A DNA stretch of 64,000 nt from Candidatus Villigracilis vicinus (GTDB lineage Bacteria > Chloroflexota > Anaerolineae > Anaerolineales > Villigracilaceae). The DNA is taken from assembly GCA_016721315.1 (NCBI GenBank), contig JADKIL010000004.1, forward strand, positions 41,439 to 105,438. Reading direction: 5' to 3'. Under the pieces are notes generated by a model. That model did no database searches. It saw only the letters and a list, made by a program, of their open reading frames with translations, and was not told where the DNA came from. Positions 44,260-51,658 of the stretch are shown one piece after another (the stretch's first letter is position 1; each line of letters opens with the position of its first letter). The position numbers were made by a program, and so were the translations under genes.

Positions 44260-45690
44260 TTAATTGACTCCAAACAATTTCAAAATGACTTGCCATGAAA
44301 CAACAGGCGATGATAATGCAAAGAATATCCATCCAATGGCGACAAAATGGAAAGTGAGCAATATGCCACTGATGTTGAGTACGGCTTGTTTCGCGGGCGT
44401 GATCACCCAAGCGGCGGCTTTGACTTTGGTGGCGTCGTTCCAGCGGTTGTGGATGAAGAGTCCCAGCCCGTGCCATAAGCCCCAGAGGGTGAAGTTCCAG
44501 GTCACGCCGTGCCAAAAGCCGATCAGCAGCATGGTGGCGACTTGGGTGAGCAGGATCATCATCGGAATGGACATGGGTTTTTGCCAAGACCTGAGCCAGC
44601 GGGTGATGGGATTAAAGAAATAAGCACGGAACCACTGCGTGAGAGTCATGTGCCAGTTGTTCCAGAATTGAGTCAGGTTGGGTTTGAGGTAAGGAGAGGC
44701 GAAGTTCTCGGGCAGTTTGATTCCGAGCAGTTGGGCGATGCCGAGAGCGATGTCAGTATAGCCGCTGAAGTCGAAGTAGATCTGGAGGGCGTAGGCGTAG
44801 ACGATGAACCACATCCAAAACGTCGAGGTGACTTGGGTTGCGTTGGTGTCGTTCAGGGCAATGAGAGCCAGCGCGTCGGCGATGACGAATTTTTTGAACA
44901 AGCCAATTAATAAGCGTTGACCAGCAGAATAAAAAGTTTCAAGGTTTAGACCTGCGAAGGGAGCACGCAAGTCTTTGATGAAACGTTCTAAGCGGTCGAT
45001 GGGACCGGCGGTGAAGGCAGGGAAGAAGATGATGTAGGTGATGAACTCGCCCACGTCTACGGAAGGGAAGCGACCGGATTGTTTATCGCGGATGGTGTGA
45101 ATGAGACGAAAGGCGACGTAGGAGAAGCCAAGCCAACGAAAGTCGTTCGCGGAGACGTTGGTCAGCGATTGACCAGAGAGTGTGCGTAGGAAAGATGCGA
45201 GCCAGAGAGATAGGTCGGGAATCTTGATGAGGAGAAAAAGCCCGATGGTTAGTACCAAACCCACCGTTAAGAAAGAAGCGCTGAAACGCGTCGGACGAGA
45301 TAAGGCGAACAGCGTCAGTCCTGTTATCAAAAAGATGAGGAGAGTCGTTTCGAGTTGAGGTGGGCGTGAAGCGGTGAAGAATTGAAGTTGAGGAATGAAG
45401 CGGGTTAGGTTAAGTAAAAGAACAACGCCTGCAACGATGGCGAGGATGATGACGTTCTTGCGCTGCTTGCGCGTTTCGTCGTCGGCGGTGATGAACCAGG
45501 TGAGGACGACGAGCACGAGCGTGGCGAGGGGCGTGAAGAAGTCGGCGCCGCGGATGGGGAGGGCGGGTTGCAGCCAGAAGATGACGACGACGCTGGCGAT
45601 GAGCATGAACCACGTTCTGCCATGGTTGCGGAAGGTTGTTGCCCAAAGGAGCGAGGCGGCGGCGAGAATCAGGATATTTTCAAGCGCCAT
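44260..45690 (-). CDS. MBOAT-family O-acyltransferase (DltB/AlgI-like)
   Basis: A 476-residue multi-pass membrane acyltransferase. Conserved parts are FPAFTAGPIDRLERF, FDFSGYTDIALGIAQLLGI, FWNNWHMTLTQWFRAYFFNP and GFWHGVTWNFTLWGLWHGLG, which holds the catalytic His at about 394 and a second at about 407. MBOAT proteins of this branch move acyl groups from a cytoplasmic carrier to extracellular sugars or polymers. The ATG directly follows the stop of a small ORF (TAAATG) with no Shine-Dalgarno site of its own, which points to coupled translation. Confidence 0.93.
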   Translation of the reverse strand: MALENILILAAASLLWATTFRNHGRTWFMLIASVVVIFWLQPALPIRGADFFTPLATLVLVVLTWFITADDETRKQRKNVIILAIVAGVVLLLNLTRFIPQLQFFTASRPPQLETTLLIFLITGLTLFALSRPTRFSASFLTVGLVLTIGLFLLIKIPDLSLWLASFLRTLSGQSLTNVSANDFRWLGFSYVAFRLIHTIRDKQSGRFPSVDVGEFITYIIFFPAFTAGPIDRLERFIKDLRAPFAGLNLETFYSAGQRLLIGLFKKFVIADALALIALNDTNATQVTSTFWMWFIVYAYALQIYFDFSGYTDIALGIAQLLGIKLPENFASPYLKPNLTQFWNNWHMTLTQWFRAYFFNPITRWLRSWQKPMSIPMMILLTQVATMLLIGFWHGVTWNFTLWGLWHGLGLFIHNRWNDATKVKAAAWVITPAKQAVLNISGILLTFHFVAIGWIFFALSSPVVSWQVILKLFGVN

Positions 45691-45794
45691 TTAGAAGCCT
45701 TGATAGATCCACGTGGGGCTCGAGTCTGCGGTGAAGATGACGAGGGCGATGAGGATGAGGCAGAGGAGGAGGGCGAGGAGGTTTTCTTTTTCAC
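45691..45794 (-). CDS. probable DltX-like membrane microprotein
   Basis: A small ORF not separated from the MBOAT gene by a single base. From the stop at 45691 the frame reads back through FTADSSPTWIYQGF at the C-terminus and a single helix LLALLLCLILIALVIF. No start codon lies in this frame, but GTG at 45792-45794 followed by A5 would give a 34-residue protein beginning MKKENLLAL if the run had six A, the type of single-base slip seen in many genes of this window. DltX proteins are single-helix, N-in/C-out, and end with an aromatic-x-Tyr-x-x-Phe motif; W29-I-Y31-Q-G-F34 matches this. Known DltX proteins are a little longer. Confidence 0.68.
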
Positions 45795-45795
45795 A

Positions 45796-45880
45796 GTTGG
45801 TGGTATGTAGTTGACGGTTGGTAGTAGTCAGTTGACGGCAGGCTTGCTGCCAACTACCAACTGACCACCACCAACCAGTT
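45796..45880. repeat. AGTTGGTGGT inverted repeat, family F
   Basis: AGTTGGTGGTATGTAG at the left and CCACCACCAACCAGTT at the right, with inner GTAGTCAGTTGACGG and CAACTACCAACTGAC. Lies directly upstream of the small ORF and may have displaced its native ribosome site. Confidence 0.75.
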
Positions 45881-45881
45881 C

Positions 45882-46268
45882 TTAGCGAACGCCACAGACG
45901 AGCCAGTTGCCGTCTTGTTCAATGACTTCGTAGGTGCGGTCGGCGAGGTCGAGGGATTGGGGTTCGCCGTTGTAGCTCATATTGAGCATGCCGGTGCAGT
46001 TGACGAGGGTCTTGTCGCCGTCGGTGCCGGATTCGGCGCAGGACATTCCGTCCACGGTGACTTCGACGAGGGCGAAGGAGTCGAGTTCGATCAGAGCGTC
46101 ATCTTCCCAGTCGGCGCAGGAGTTGGAGATGAGGGCGGCTTGGTCTTTGCTTGCAAGGGCGGTGATGTAACCTTCAACGGCGGTTGTCGCTCCGCCCGAG
46201 GCGTTTACTCCGCAGGCGGAAAGAAGAATGCTCAGGGCGAGCATGAGTATGGTGAGTTTGGTACGCAA
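45882..46268 (-). CDS. small lipoprotein of unknown function
   Basis: A lipoprotein of about 128 residues. Signal LTILMLALSILLSAC with lipobox LLSAC, then a domain with an NTF2-like or immunoglobulin-like helix-strand pattern (TTAVEGYITALASKDQAALI, ending QDGNWLVCGVR). I prefer a TTG start at 46268 because GGAGGAA lies just before it; an ATG at 46280 overlaps that site. TATAAT on the minus strand at 46304-46309 may be its promoter. The first gene upstream of the DltX-like ORF on the same strand, so it may be part of the same transcript. Confidence 0.7.
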   Translation of the reverse strand: MRTKLTILMLALSILLSACGVNASGGATTAVEGYITALASKDQAALISNSCADWEDDALIELDSFALVEVTVDGMSCAESGTDGDKTLVNCTGMLNMSYNGEPQSLDLADRTYEVIEQDGNWLVCGVR

Positions 46269-46343
46269 GGGTTCCTCCATGGGTTTGGGTCAAACGATTG
46301 CGGATTATAGCATGGGGAAAGAGAGGGGTATCCACAAAGGACA

Positions 46344-46394
46344 CGAATTTTCACGAAGCAAAAACTTCGTGTTTCTTCGTGCTCTTCGTGTATA
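46344..46394. repeat. CACGAAG repeat, family G, copy 1
   Basis: CACGAATTTTCACGAAGC, AACTTCGTG, TTCTTCGTG and CTCTTCGTG units with inverted symmetry. A relative separates hisA and hisF. Confidence 0.7.
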
Positions 46395-46412
46395 TAATTT
46401 CTTGAAAATCCC

Positions 46413-46441
46413 TTGACTCATTCCCATCCCCGGCATAGAAT
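46413..46441 (+). promoter_or_regulatory. sigma-70 promoter of the his operon
   Basis: -35 TTGACT (46413-46418), 17-base spacer, -10 TAGAAT (46436-46441). A start site at about 46448 would leave only a few bases before the leader-peptide ATG. Confidence 0.82.
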
Positions 46442-46451
46442 ACTGCCCAAC

Positions 46452-46544
46452 ATGAAATACAAGTCCGCGCTCAAGCACCACCATCATCATATTCAACCCC
46501 CGCATGGTCGGGAGGTTTATGTGCGCGTACCTGTGAACGGATAA
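46452..46544 (+). CDS. hisL: his operon leader peptide
   Basis: A 30-codon peptide with five consecutive His codons (CAC CAC CAT CAT CAT, residues 9-13) and a sixth at residue 18, stop TAA 46542-46544. No Shine-Dalgarno site, and the predicted transcript begins only about 2-5 bases before the ATG, so it is probably read from a leaderless message. Ribosome stalling at the His run when charged tRNA-His is scarce would favour the antiterminator and allow the operon to be read. Confidence 0.85.
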   Translation: MKYKSALKHHHHHIQPPHGREVYVRVPVNG

Positions 46545-46599
46545 TAGCAGATACCCATACTTCACCTCATCAAGCCCCGACCCTGCGTCGGGGTTTTTT
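46497..46599 (+). promoter_or_regulatory. histidine attenuator
   Basis: Three mutually exclusive pairings. Early hairpin: CCCG 46499-46502 with CGGG 46509-46512. Antiterminator: GGTCGGG 46506-46512 with CCCGACC 46576-46582. Terminator: CCCCGAC 46575-46581 with GTCGGGG 46587-46593, then T6. The antiterminator and terminator share the CCCGAC segment, so only one can form. Confidence 0.83.
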
Positions 46600-46616
46600 G
46601 TTACCCCCCCACCCGT

Positions 46617-46662
46617 CCTCCCCCAAATACGACGGACGTTCGTCCGTCGTATTTTGGGGAGG
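46617..46662. repeat. long palindrome between attenuator and hisG
   Basis: CCTCCCCCAAATACGACGG and its mirror around TTCG, about 22 bp per arm, ending 58 bases before the hisG ATG. Next to it is a small GCCTGC/GCAGGC hairpin. Probably a mobile or repetitive element; could slow or protect the message. Confidence 0.75.
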
Positions 46663-46719
46663 TGCCTGCGATAGCAGGCGGAGGGGGCAACTACCAGACA
46701 CAAAATTAAAGGAAACCTG

Positions 46720-47727
46720 ATGACCCAACGCTCAACCCTTCGTCTCTCCCTTCCCTCCAAAGGACGCCTCATGGACGACTCGCTCGACTTTCTCGCCGAG
46801 TGCGGACTCTCCGTGCAGAAACTGAATCCGCGCCAGTATCAGGCGAAGATGCCCGCCCTGCCCGAGTTGACCGTCCTCTTTCAACGCCCAGGTGACATCG
46901 TCGTCAGCGTCCGCCAGGGCAGCGTGGACTTTGGCATCACGGGCATCGACGTGCTCGAAGAAAATCGCGGCGACAATGGCGAGATCATCGTCCTGCATGA
47001 TGAACTCGGTTATGGCGGCTGTGCGCTCATGCTCGCCGTCCCCGAAGCGTGGGATGAAGTCACAGACATCCCTTCATTGAAAAAATATGTGACGAGTCTC
47101 AACCGTCCGCTGAGAGTGGCGACAAAATTCCCCGTCCTCACCGAACGCTTTCTCAAGGCGCAGAACATTCCGCACACGCTCATCACCGCCGAAGGGACTC
47201 TCGAAACCGCGCCCACCATCGGCTATGCCGACATCATCTCCGACCTTGTTTCATCGGGTCAGACCCTGCAAGACAATCGTCTGCGTGCGTTGCGCGATGG
47301 AGTTATCCAAGCTTCGCAAGCCGCACTCATTGCGAATCGCAAAGCCTTGCAAACGAATCCACAAGCGCTCGAGATGGCGCGTCGCTTGCTCGAGTACATC
47401 GAGGCGCACATGCGGGCGAAGGAAAATCTTCTGGTCATTGCGAACATGCGCGGGCGGAGTCCCGAAGCGATCGCATCCAAACTATTTGAAGAAACATCGG
47501 TCGGCGGTCTGCAAGGTCCCACTGTCAGCCCCATCATCACGCGCGACGCGAATCAAGATTGGCACTCTGTCACCATCGTCGTGCCGCGCAAACGCCTGCC
47601 GCAAGCCATCAGCGAATTACGAGCCATCGGCGGCAGCGGCATCATCGTCTCGCCCGTCACCTACATCTTTGAAGAAGAGCCGCCGCGTTACACCGCCATG
47701 CTCGCAGCACTCAAAACCAGTAATTAG
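46720..47727 (+). CDS. hisG: ATP phosphoribosyltransferase
   Basis: First enzyme of histidine synthesis, joining ATP and PRPP. The 335-residue long form contains LSLPSKGRLMDDSLDFL at the N-terminus, GSVDFGITGIDVLEE, TAPTIGYADIISDLVSSG-like PRPP site and a C-terminal regulatory domain (GPTVSPIITRDANQDWHSVT). The long form binds histidine as feedback inhibitor and does not need HisZ. The last two residues and the TAG stop fall in a family D repeat. Confidence 0.95.
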   Translation: MTQRSTLRLSLPSKGRLMDDSLDFLAECGLSVQKLNPRQYQAKMPALPELTVLFQRPGDIVVSVRQGSVDFGITGIDVLEENRGDNGEIIVLHDELGYGGCALMLAVPEAWDEVTDIPSLKKYVTSLNRPLRVATKFPVLTERFLKAQNIPHTLITAEGTLETAPTIGYADIISDLVSSGQTLQDNRLRALRDGVIQASQAALIANRKALQTNPQALEMARRLLEYIEAHMRAKENLLVIANMRGRSPEAIASKLFEETSVGGLQGPTVSPIITRDANQDWHSVTIVVPRKRLPQAISELRAIGGSGIIVSPVTYIFEEEPPRYTAMLAALKTSN

Positions 47728-47760
47728 TAATTGGTAATTACCAGTTACCAAATTACTAAT
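47719..47760. repeat. family D palindrome, copy 2
   Basis: AGTAATTAGTAATTGGTAAT then ACCAGTTACCAAATTACTAAT, imperfect mirror. Supplies the stop codon of hisG. Confidence 0.8.
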
Positions 47761-47776
47761 CTCGAAAGGACTTGCC

Positions 47777-49153
47777 ATGTTCAAGCAATATGATTCTCAA
47801 ACCGCACGCCAAACCATTCTCAAACGCACGCCGCCCGATGAGTTCCCCGTCAGCGCGCGCGTGATGGACAACATCGAAAAACTTTTCGGCGAACGATTGA
47901 CAGCCGAAGCCGCCGTGACTCGCATTTTGAAAGATGTGCGGACTCGCGGTGATTCTGCCCTTCAAGATTGGACACAACGCCTCGATTCTCTTAATCTCAA
48001 ACCTGCTCCCGTTTCGACGGCTTTGATTCAGTCCGCGCTTGATTCGATCTCGCCTGCCCAGCGTGACGCGCTCGAAAAAGCCGCCGCCCGCGTCGAAGCC
48101 TTCCACAAAAAACAACCGCTGACCTCATGGTTCACCAACGAACTCGGCGGCACTGTCGGGCAGATCATCCGCCCGATTCAACGTGTCGGCTTATACGTCC
48201 CTGGCGGTACGGCACCATTGCCTTCAACGGTTTTGATGAGTGCCATCCCTGCAAAGGTAGCAGGCGTGAAAGAGATCGTCGTCATCACGCCGCCTAATCG
48301 TGAGTTTGCAAAATCAGAAGTGCCTATCAATCCCATTATCCTCGCCGCATGTGCCGTCGCAGGCGTGGACGAAGTCTATGCTATCGGTGGCGCACAAGCC
48401 ATTGCCGCCCTCGCGTATGGCACCGAAACCATCCGCCCCGTTGATAAAATTTTCGGACCTGGCAATCTCTTCGTCACATTGGCAAAGCGACAAGTCTACG
48501 GCGTGGTCGGCATTGACGGGTTGGCGGGTCCAACCGAAACCGTGGTCATCGCCGATGATTCGGCAAATCCCAGTTGGGTCGCTGCTGACCTGCTTGCCCA
48601 AGCCGAACATGACTTGCTCGCCTCTGCCATTCTTCTTACTCCCTCACAAACCCTCATTCAAAAAGTCCAAGCCGAAGTTGCGGCTCAGATCGAACAACGC
48701 AGCCGCGCAGATATCATTGTCGCTTCATTAGAGAATCGCGGCGGTGCCGTTCTGACTCGCGACCTCGCTGAAGCCGTTGACCTTGCCAATGAGTATGCGC
48801 CTGAACACTTGGCATTATCCGTCACGGAGCCGTGGCGCTGGGCGGAGAAGGTCAATAACGCTGGCGGTGTCTTCATGGGCGAACATTCCTTTGAAGTGCT
48901 GGGCGATTACCTTGCTGGTCCCAGCCATGTTATGCCGACTGGTGGCTCCGCCCGCTTTGCTTCCCCGCTCAACGTGTGGGACTTTGTGAAGATCGTCAGC
49001 CTCGTTGCGTTGGATGATAAAACCGCGCAGGCAGTCGGTCCCATCGCCGCAACCCTCGCGCAGTCTGAAGGATTGGATGCACACGCGAATGCCGCGTTAT
49101 TGCGGAGTGAGACTGCGTCCGTTTGCCCGCACGGGGATGAACCCCCGTGCTAG
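47777..49153 (+). CDS. hisD: histidinol dehydrogenase
   Basis: Oxidises histidinol to histidine in two steps with NAD and zinc. The 458-residue product has GLYVPGGTAPLPSTVLMSAI, the signature DKIFGPGNLFVTLAKRQVYG, the zinc and base residues in AEHDLLASAILLT and NEYAPEHLAL, and a C-terminal GDYLAGPSHVMPTGGSARF. The last 13 or so residues (TASVCPHGDEPPC) come from a repeat that starts near 49123, so the native end is replaced by repeat sequence. Confidence 0.95.
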   Translation: MFKQYDSQTARQTILKRTPPDEFPVSARVMDNIEKLFGERLTAEAAVTRILKDVRTRGDSALQDWTQRLDSLNLKPAPVSTALIQSALDSISPAQRDALEKAAARVEAFHKKQPLTSWFTNELGGTVGQIIRPIQRVGLYVPGGTAPLPSTVLMSAIPAKVAGVKEIVVITPPNREFAKSEVPINPIILAACAVAGVDEVYAIGGAQAIAALAYGTETIRPVDKIFGPGNLFVTLAKRQVYGVVGIDGLAGPTETVVIADDSANPSWVAADLLAQAEHDLLASAILLTPSQTLIQKVQAEVAAQIEQRSRADIIVASLENRGGAVLTRDLAEAVDLANEYAPEHLALSVTEPWRWAEKVNNAGGVFMGEHSFEVLGDYLAGPSHVMPTGGSARFASPLNVWDFVKIVSLVALDDKTAQAVGPIAATLAQSEGLDAHANAALLRSETASVCPHGDEPPC

Positions 49154-49236
49154 TTTACGAAGTCCGCTCAAGCGGACTAGCCGACTTCAGTCGGCTTTGT
49201 AATAGTAGCATGGACGTTCACGTCCATGCGGGCACG
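49123..49236. repeat. composite dispersed repeat, family H, copy 2
   Basis: GGGGATGAACCCCCGTGCTA, then AGTCCGCTCAAGCGGACT, AGCCGACTTCAGTCGGCT and GCATGGACGTTCACGTCCATGC, all palindromes. Forms the 3' end of hisD and the spacer before hisC; related to 2641-2710. Confidence 0.8.
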
Positions 49237-49281
49237 GCGAATAAAACGATCACACTACAAGTGAGACCTACAGGAATAATT

Positions 49282-50373
49282 ATGAAAATCCGAACCCACC
49301 TCGAATCCCTTCCACCATACACACCTATCGAACCCTTCGAAATTCTCTCGGCGCGTATCGGGCGTGAACCATCGCAGATCGTCAAACTCGACGCGAACGA
49401 AAATCCCTACGGCGTTCTGCCCGCTGTCCGCAAGGCGCTCGCGGAGATGGACTTTCCGCACATCTACCCCGACCCTGAGTCGCGTGCCTTGCGCCAGTCG
49501 CTGGCAGAGTTTACTGGCGTGAATGAAGACGACCTCCTCGCTGGCTCTGGCGCGGATGAACTGCTCGACCTGCTCATGCGCGTCTTCCTTGAGCCGTACG
49601 AGTGCATTCTATCCTGCCCGCCGACCTTCGGCATGTATCCCTTCGATGCTGAGTTGAACGCCGCGCGTTGTGTCGAAGTTCCACGCAATGCAGACTTCTC
49701 TTTGAACATGAATGGCATACGGAAAGCAGTTGATGAATACAAGCCAAAGTTGTTGTTCATCGCTTCGCCCAATAACCCCGACGGCTCTTTGATCCCATCG
49801 GATGTGATGGATGAATTGCTCGCGCTTCCGCTGTTGGTGGTGCTCGATGAAGCCTACATCGAATTTGCTGGCGAGAATCTCGGAGCAAGTCTCAGCCGCA
49901 TCCGCGAAGTGCCGCAGAGAGAGAATCTTGTCGTGTTACGCACGTTCAGTAAGTGGGCGGGGTTGGCTGGTCTGCGTATTGGCTATGGCGCGTTCCCCAA
50001 ATGGCTCATGCCCACCTTGTGGAAGTCCAAGCAGCCGTACAATGTCAACGTCGCCGCGAGTGTTGCCGCGCAAGCTTCATTGGCGAATGTGGATGAGTTG
50101 AAGGTGTTGGTCGAAAAACTCAAGGACGAACGAACCCGCCTCCTCTCCACGCTGACGGAGATTCCGTACCTCAAGCCGTATCCTACGCAATCGAACTTTA
50201 TCCTCTGCCAAGTGGATGGGCGCAATGCCGCCGAGTTGAAAACGAAGTTGGCGCAAGAATTCGGAGTCTTCATCCGCTACTTCAACAAGCCTGGGTTGAG
50301 AGATCACATCCGCATTAGTGTGGGGCGTCCGAGTGATACGGATGTTTTGTTGAAAGCGTTGAAAAATATATAA
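49282..50373 (+). CDS. hisC: histidinol-phosphate aminotransferase
   Basis: PLP enzyme, fold type I, 363 residues. VKLDANENPYG and GSGADELLDLLMR near the N-terminus, PNNPDGSLIP in the middle, LDEAYIEF with the PLP Asp/Tyr and TFSKWAGLAGLRIGYG with the Schiff-base Lys. The ATG at 49282, after AGGAAT, is the family start; an open frame further 5' is repeat sequence and should not be counted. Confidence 0.95.
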   Translation: MKIRTHLESLPPYTPIEPFEILSARIGREPSQIVKLDANENPYGVLPAVRKALAEMDFPHIYPDPESRALRQSLAEFTGVNEDDLLAGSGADELLDLLMRVFLEPYECILSCPPTFGMYPFDAELNAARCVEVPRNADFSLNMNGIRKAVDEYKPKLLFIASPNNPDGSLIPSDVMDELLALPLLVVLDEAYIEFAGENLGASLSRIREVPQRENLVVLRTFSKWAGLAGLRIGYGAFPKWLMPTLWKSKQPYNVNVAASVAAQASLANVDELKVLVEKLKDERTRLLSTLTEIPYLKPYPTQSNFILCQVDGRNAAELKTKLAQEFGVFIRYFNKPGLRDHIRISVGRPSDTDVLLKALKNI

Positions 50374-50442
50374 GTAACGTGTGGTCTTGAAACGCCGAAC
50401 ATTCAAACCTTAAACCTGCTAACCTTAAACAAAGGAGAAACC

Positions 50443-51048
50443 ATGAGAACTTAGCGAAGTATCCAGAAAACAAACGAAACACAAATCGAAATTAAATTGA
50501 ACTTGGATGGAATAGGCAAGCACGAGATTTCCACGGGCGTGGGATTCCTTGACCACATGCTGACGCATCTTGCCGTCCATGGTCTCTTTGATCTGACCGT
50601 CAAAGCCCAAGGCGACCTGCACATTGACGTCCATCACACGGTGGAGGATGTGGCGCTGGCGTTGGGTCAAGCCTTTGATAAGGCGTTGGGCGACCGCAAG
50701 GGAATTGTCCGCATGGGCGATAGTTTTGCGCCGATGGATGAGACTCTCGCGCACGTGGCAATGGACTTGTCGGGGCGTCCGTATGCGGTGGTGCAGGTCG
50801 AATGGCACACGCCGTATGTTGGCAACATCCCTGTGACGTTGTTCCCGCATTTCTTCGAGTCGTTTGCGGTGCAGGCACGCTGTAATTTACATGCACGAGT
50901 CTTGTACGGGCGCGATGACCATCATCAAGCCGAAGCCTTGTTCAAAGCCTGGGCGCGCGCGTTGGATGCGTCCACGCAGTTTGACCCGCGGCGGGGTGGG
51001 ACAATCCCTTCGACAAAAGAAAGGATGAAAGATCTCGGGATTGGCTGA
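50443..51048 (+). CDS. hisB: imidazoleglycerol-phosphate dehydratase, TAG at codon 4
   Basis: Mn-dependent dehydratase with the two metal-binding repeats (FLDHMLTHLAVHG and DVHHTVEDVALALG, later FFESFAVQARCNLHARVLYG and DDHHQAEALFKAWARAL). A good ribosome site AAAGGAG precedes ATG 50443, and the frame after it is the usual N-terminus (RSIQKTNETQIEIKLNLDG), but codon 4 is TAG (50452-50454), possibly a CAG misread. Without it translation would have to begin at TTG 50497, losing the first strand. Single-domain form, no HisN phosphatase. Confidence 0.88.
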
Positions 51049-51658
51049 AAGGGGAATAATCTTGATTGACGCAGGCACAGGCAATCTGCGCTCGGTGCAG
51101 AAGGCGCTGGAAAATGTTGGAGCGAACGTCGAACGAACTGATGACCCGCAAAAAGTTTTAACAGCAAAGAAAGTTGTGCTGCCTGGCGTGGGCGCGTTCG
51201 GTGATTTCATGGATGGCATGAAAGCCAAGGGACTCGATGATGCTGTAAAGCAAGTCGTCTCACGCGGTGTGCCAATGCTGGGAATATGCGTCGGCATGCA
51301 AGCCTTGTTCGAGATCGGTGAAGAGATGGGCGAGCACGAAGGCTTGGGTCTTTTGCGCGGCACGGTGGTGAAGTTTGCAGATACGCTCTCGGTGAAGATT
51401 CCGCACACGGGGTGGAATCAAGTTCAGGTCAAGAAAGAAGCGGCGCTCTTCGATCAAATCCAAGATGGGGCGTATGTCTATTTCAATCACTCGTTTTACT
51501 GTCAGGCGGGCGATCCATCCGATGTGATCGCAGAAGTGGATTATGGCATTCGCTATGCGTGCGCGGTGCGGCGCGAGAATGTGTTTGGCGTGCAGTTTCA
51601 CCCTGAGAAAAGTCAGGCGGTGGGGCTGCGCATTTTGAAAAATTTTGTGGAGGCGTGA
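51041..51658 (+). CDS. hisH: imidazole glycerol phosphate synthase, glutaminase subunit
   Basis: A 205-residue class I glutaminase that feeds ammonia to HisF. GIILIDAGTGNLRSVQKALE at the N-terminus, catalytic Cys in GICVGMQALFE and His/Glu in FGVQFHPEKSQ. TTG start at 51041 is chosen because it keeps the first beta strand; it overlaps the hisB stop by 8 bases. A TTG at 51062 is the alternative. Its TGA overlaps the hisA start. Confidence 0.93.
   Translation: MAERGIILIDAGTGNLRSVQKALENVGANVERTDDPQKVLTAKKVVLPGVGAFGDFMDGMKAKGLDDAVKQVVSRGVPMLGICVGMQALFEIGEEMGEHEGLGLLRGTVVKFADTLSVKIPHTGWNQVQVKKEAALFDQIQDGAYVYFNHSFYCQAGDPSDVIAEVDYGIRYACAVRRENVFGVQFHPEKSQAVGLRILKNFVEA

Noticed and set aside
35256..50454. 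Reassignment of TAG as a sense codon, suggested by in-frame TAG in hisB and the LacI-type gene
   Set aside because: hisG, hisD, mvaD and tatA end properly at TAG, so TAG is a stop here; misreads or real mutations are simpler.
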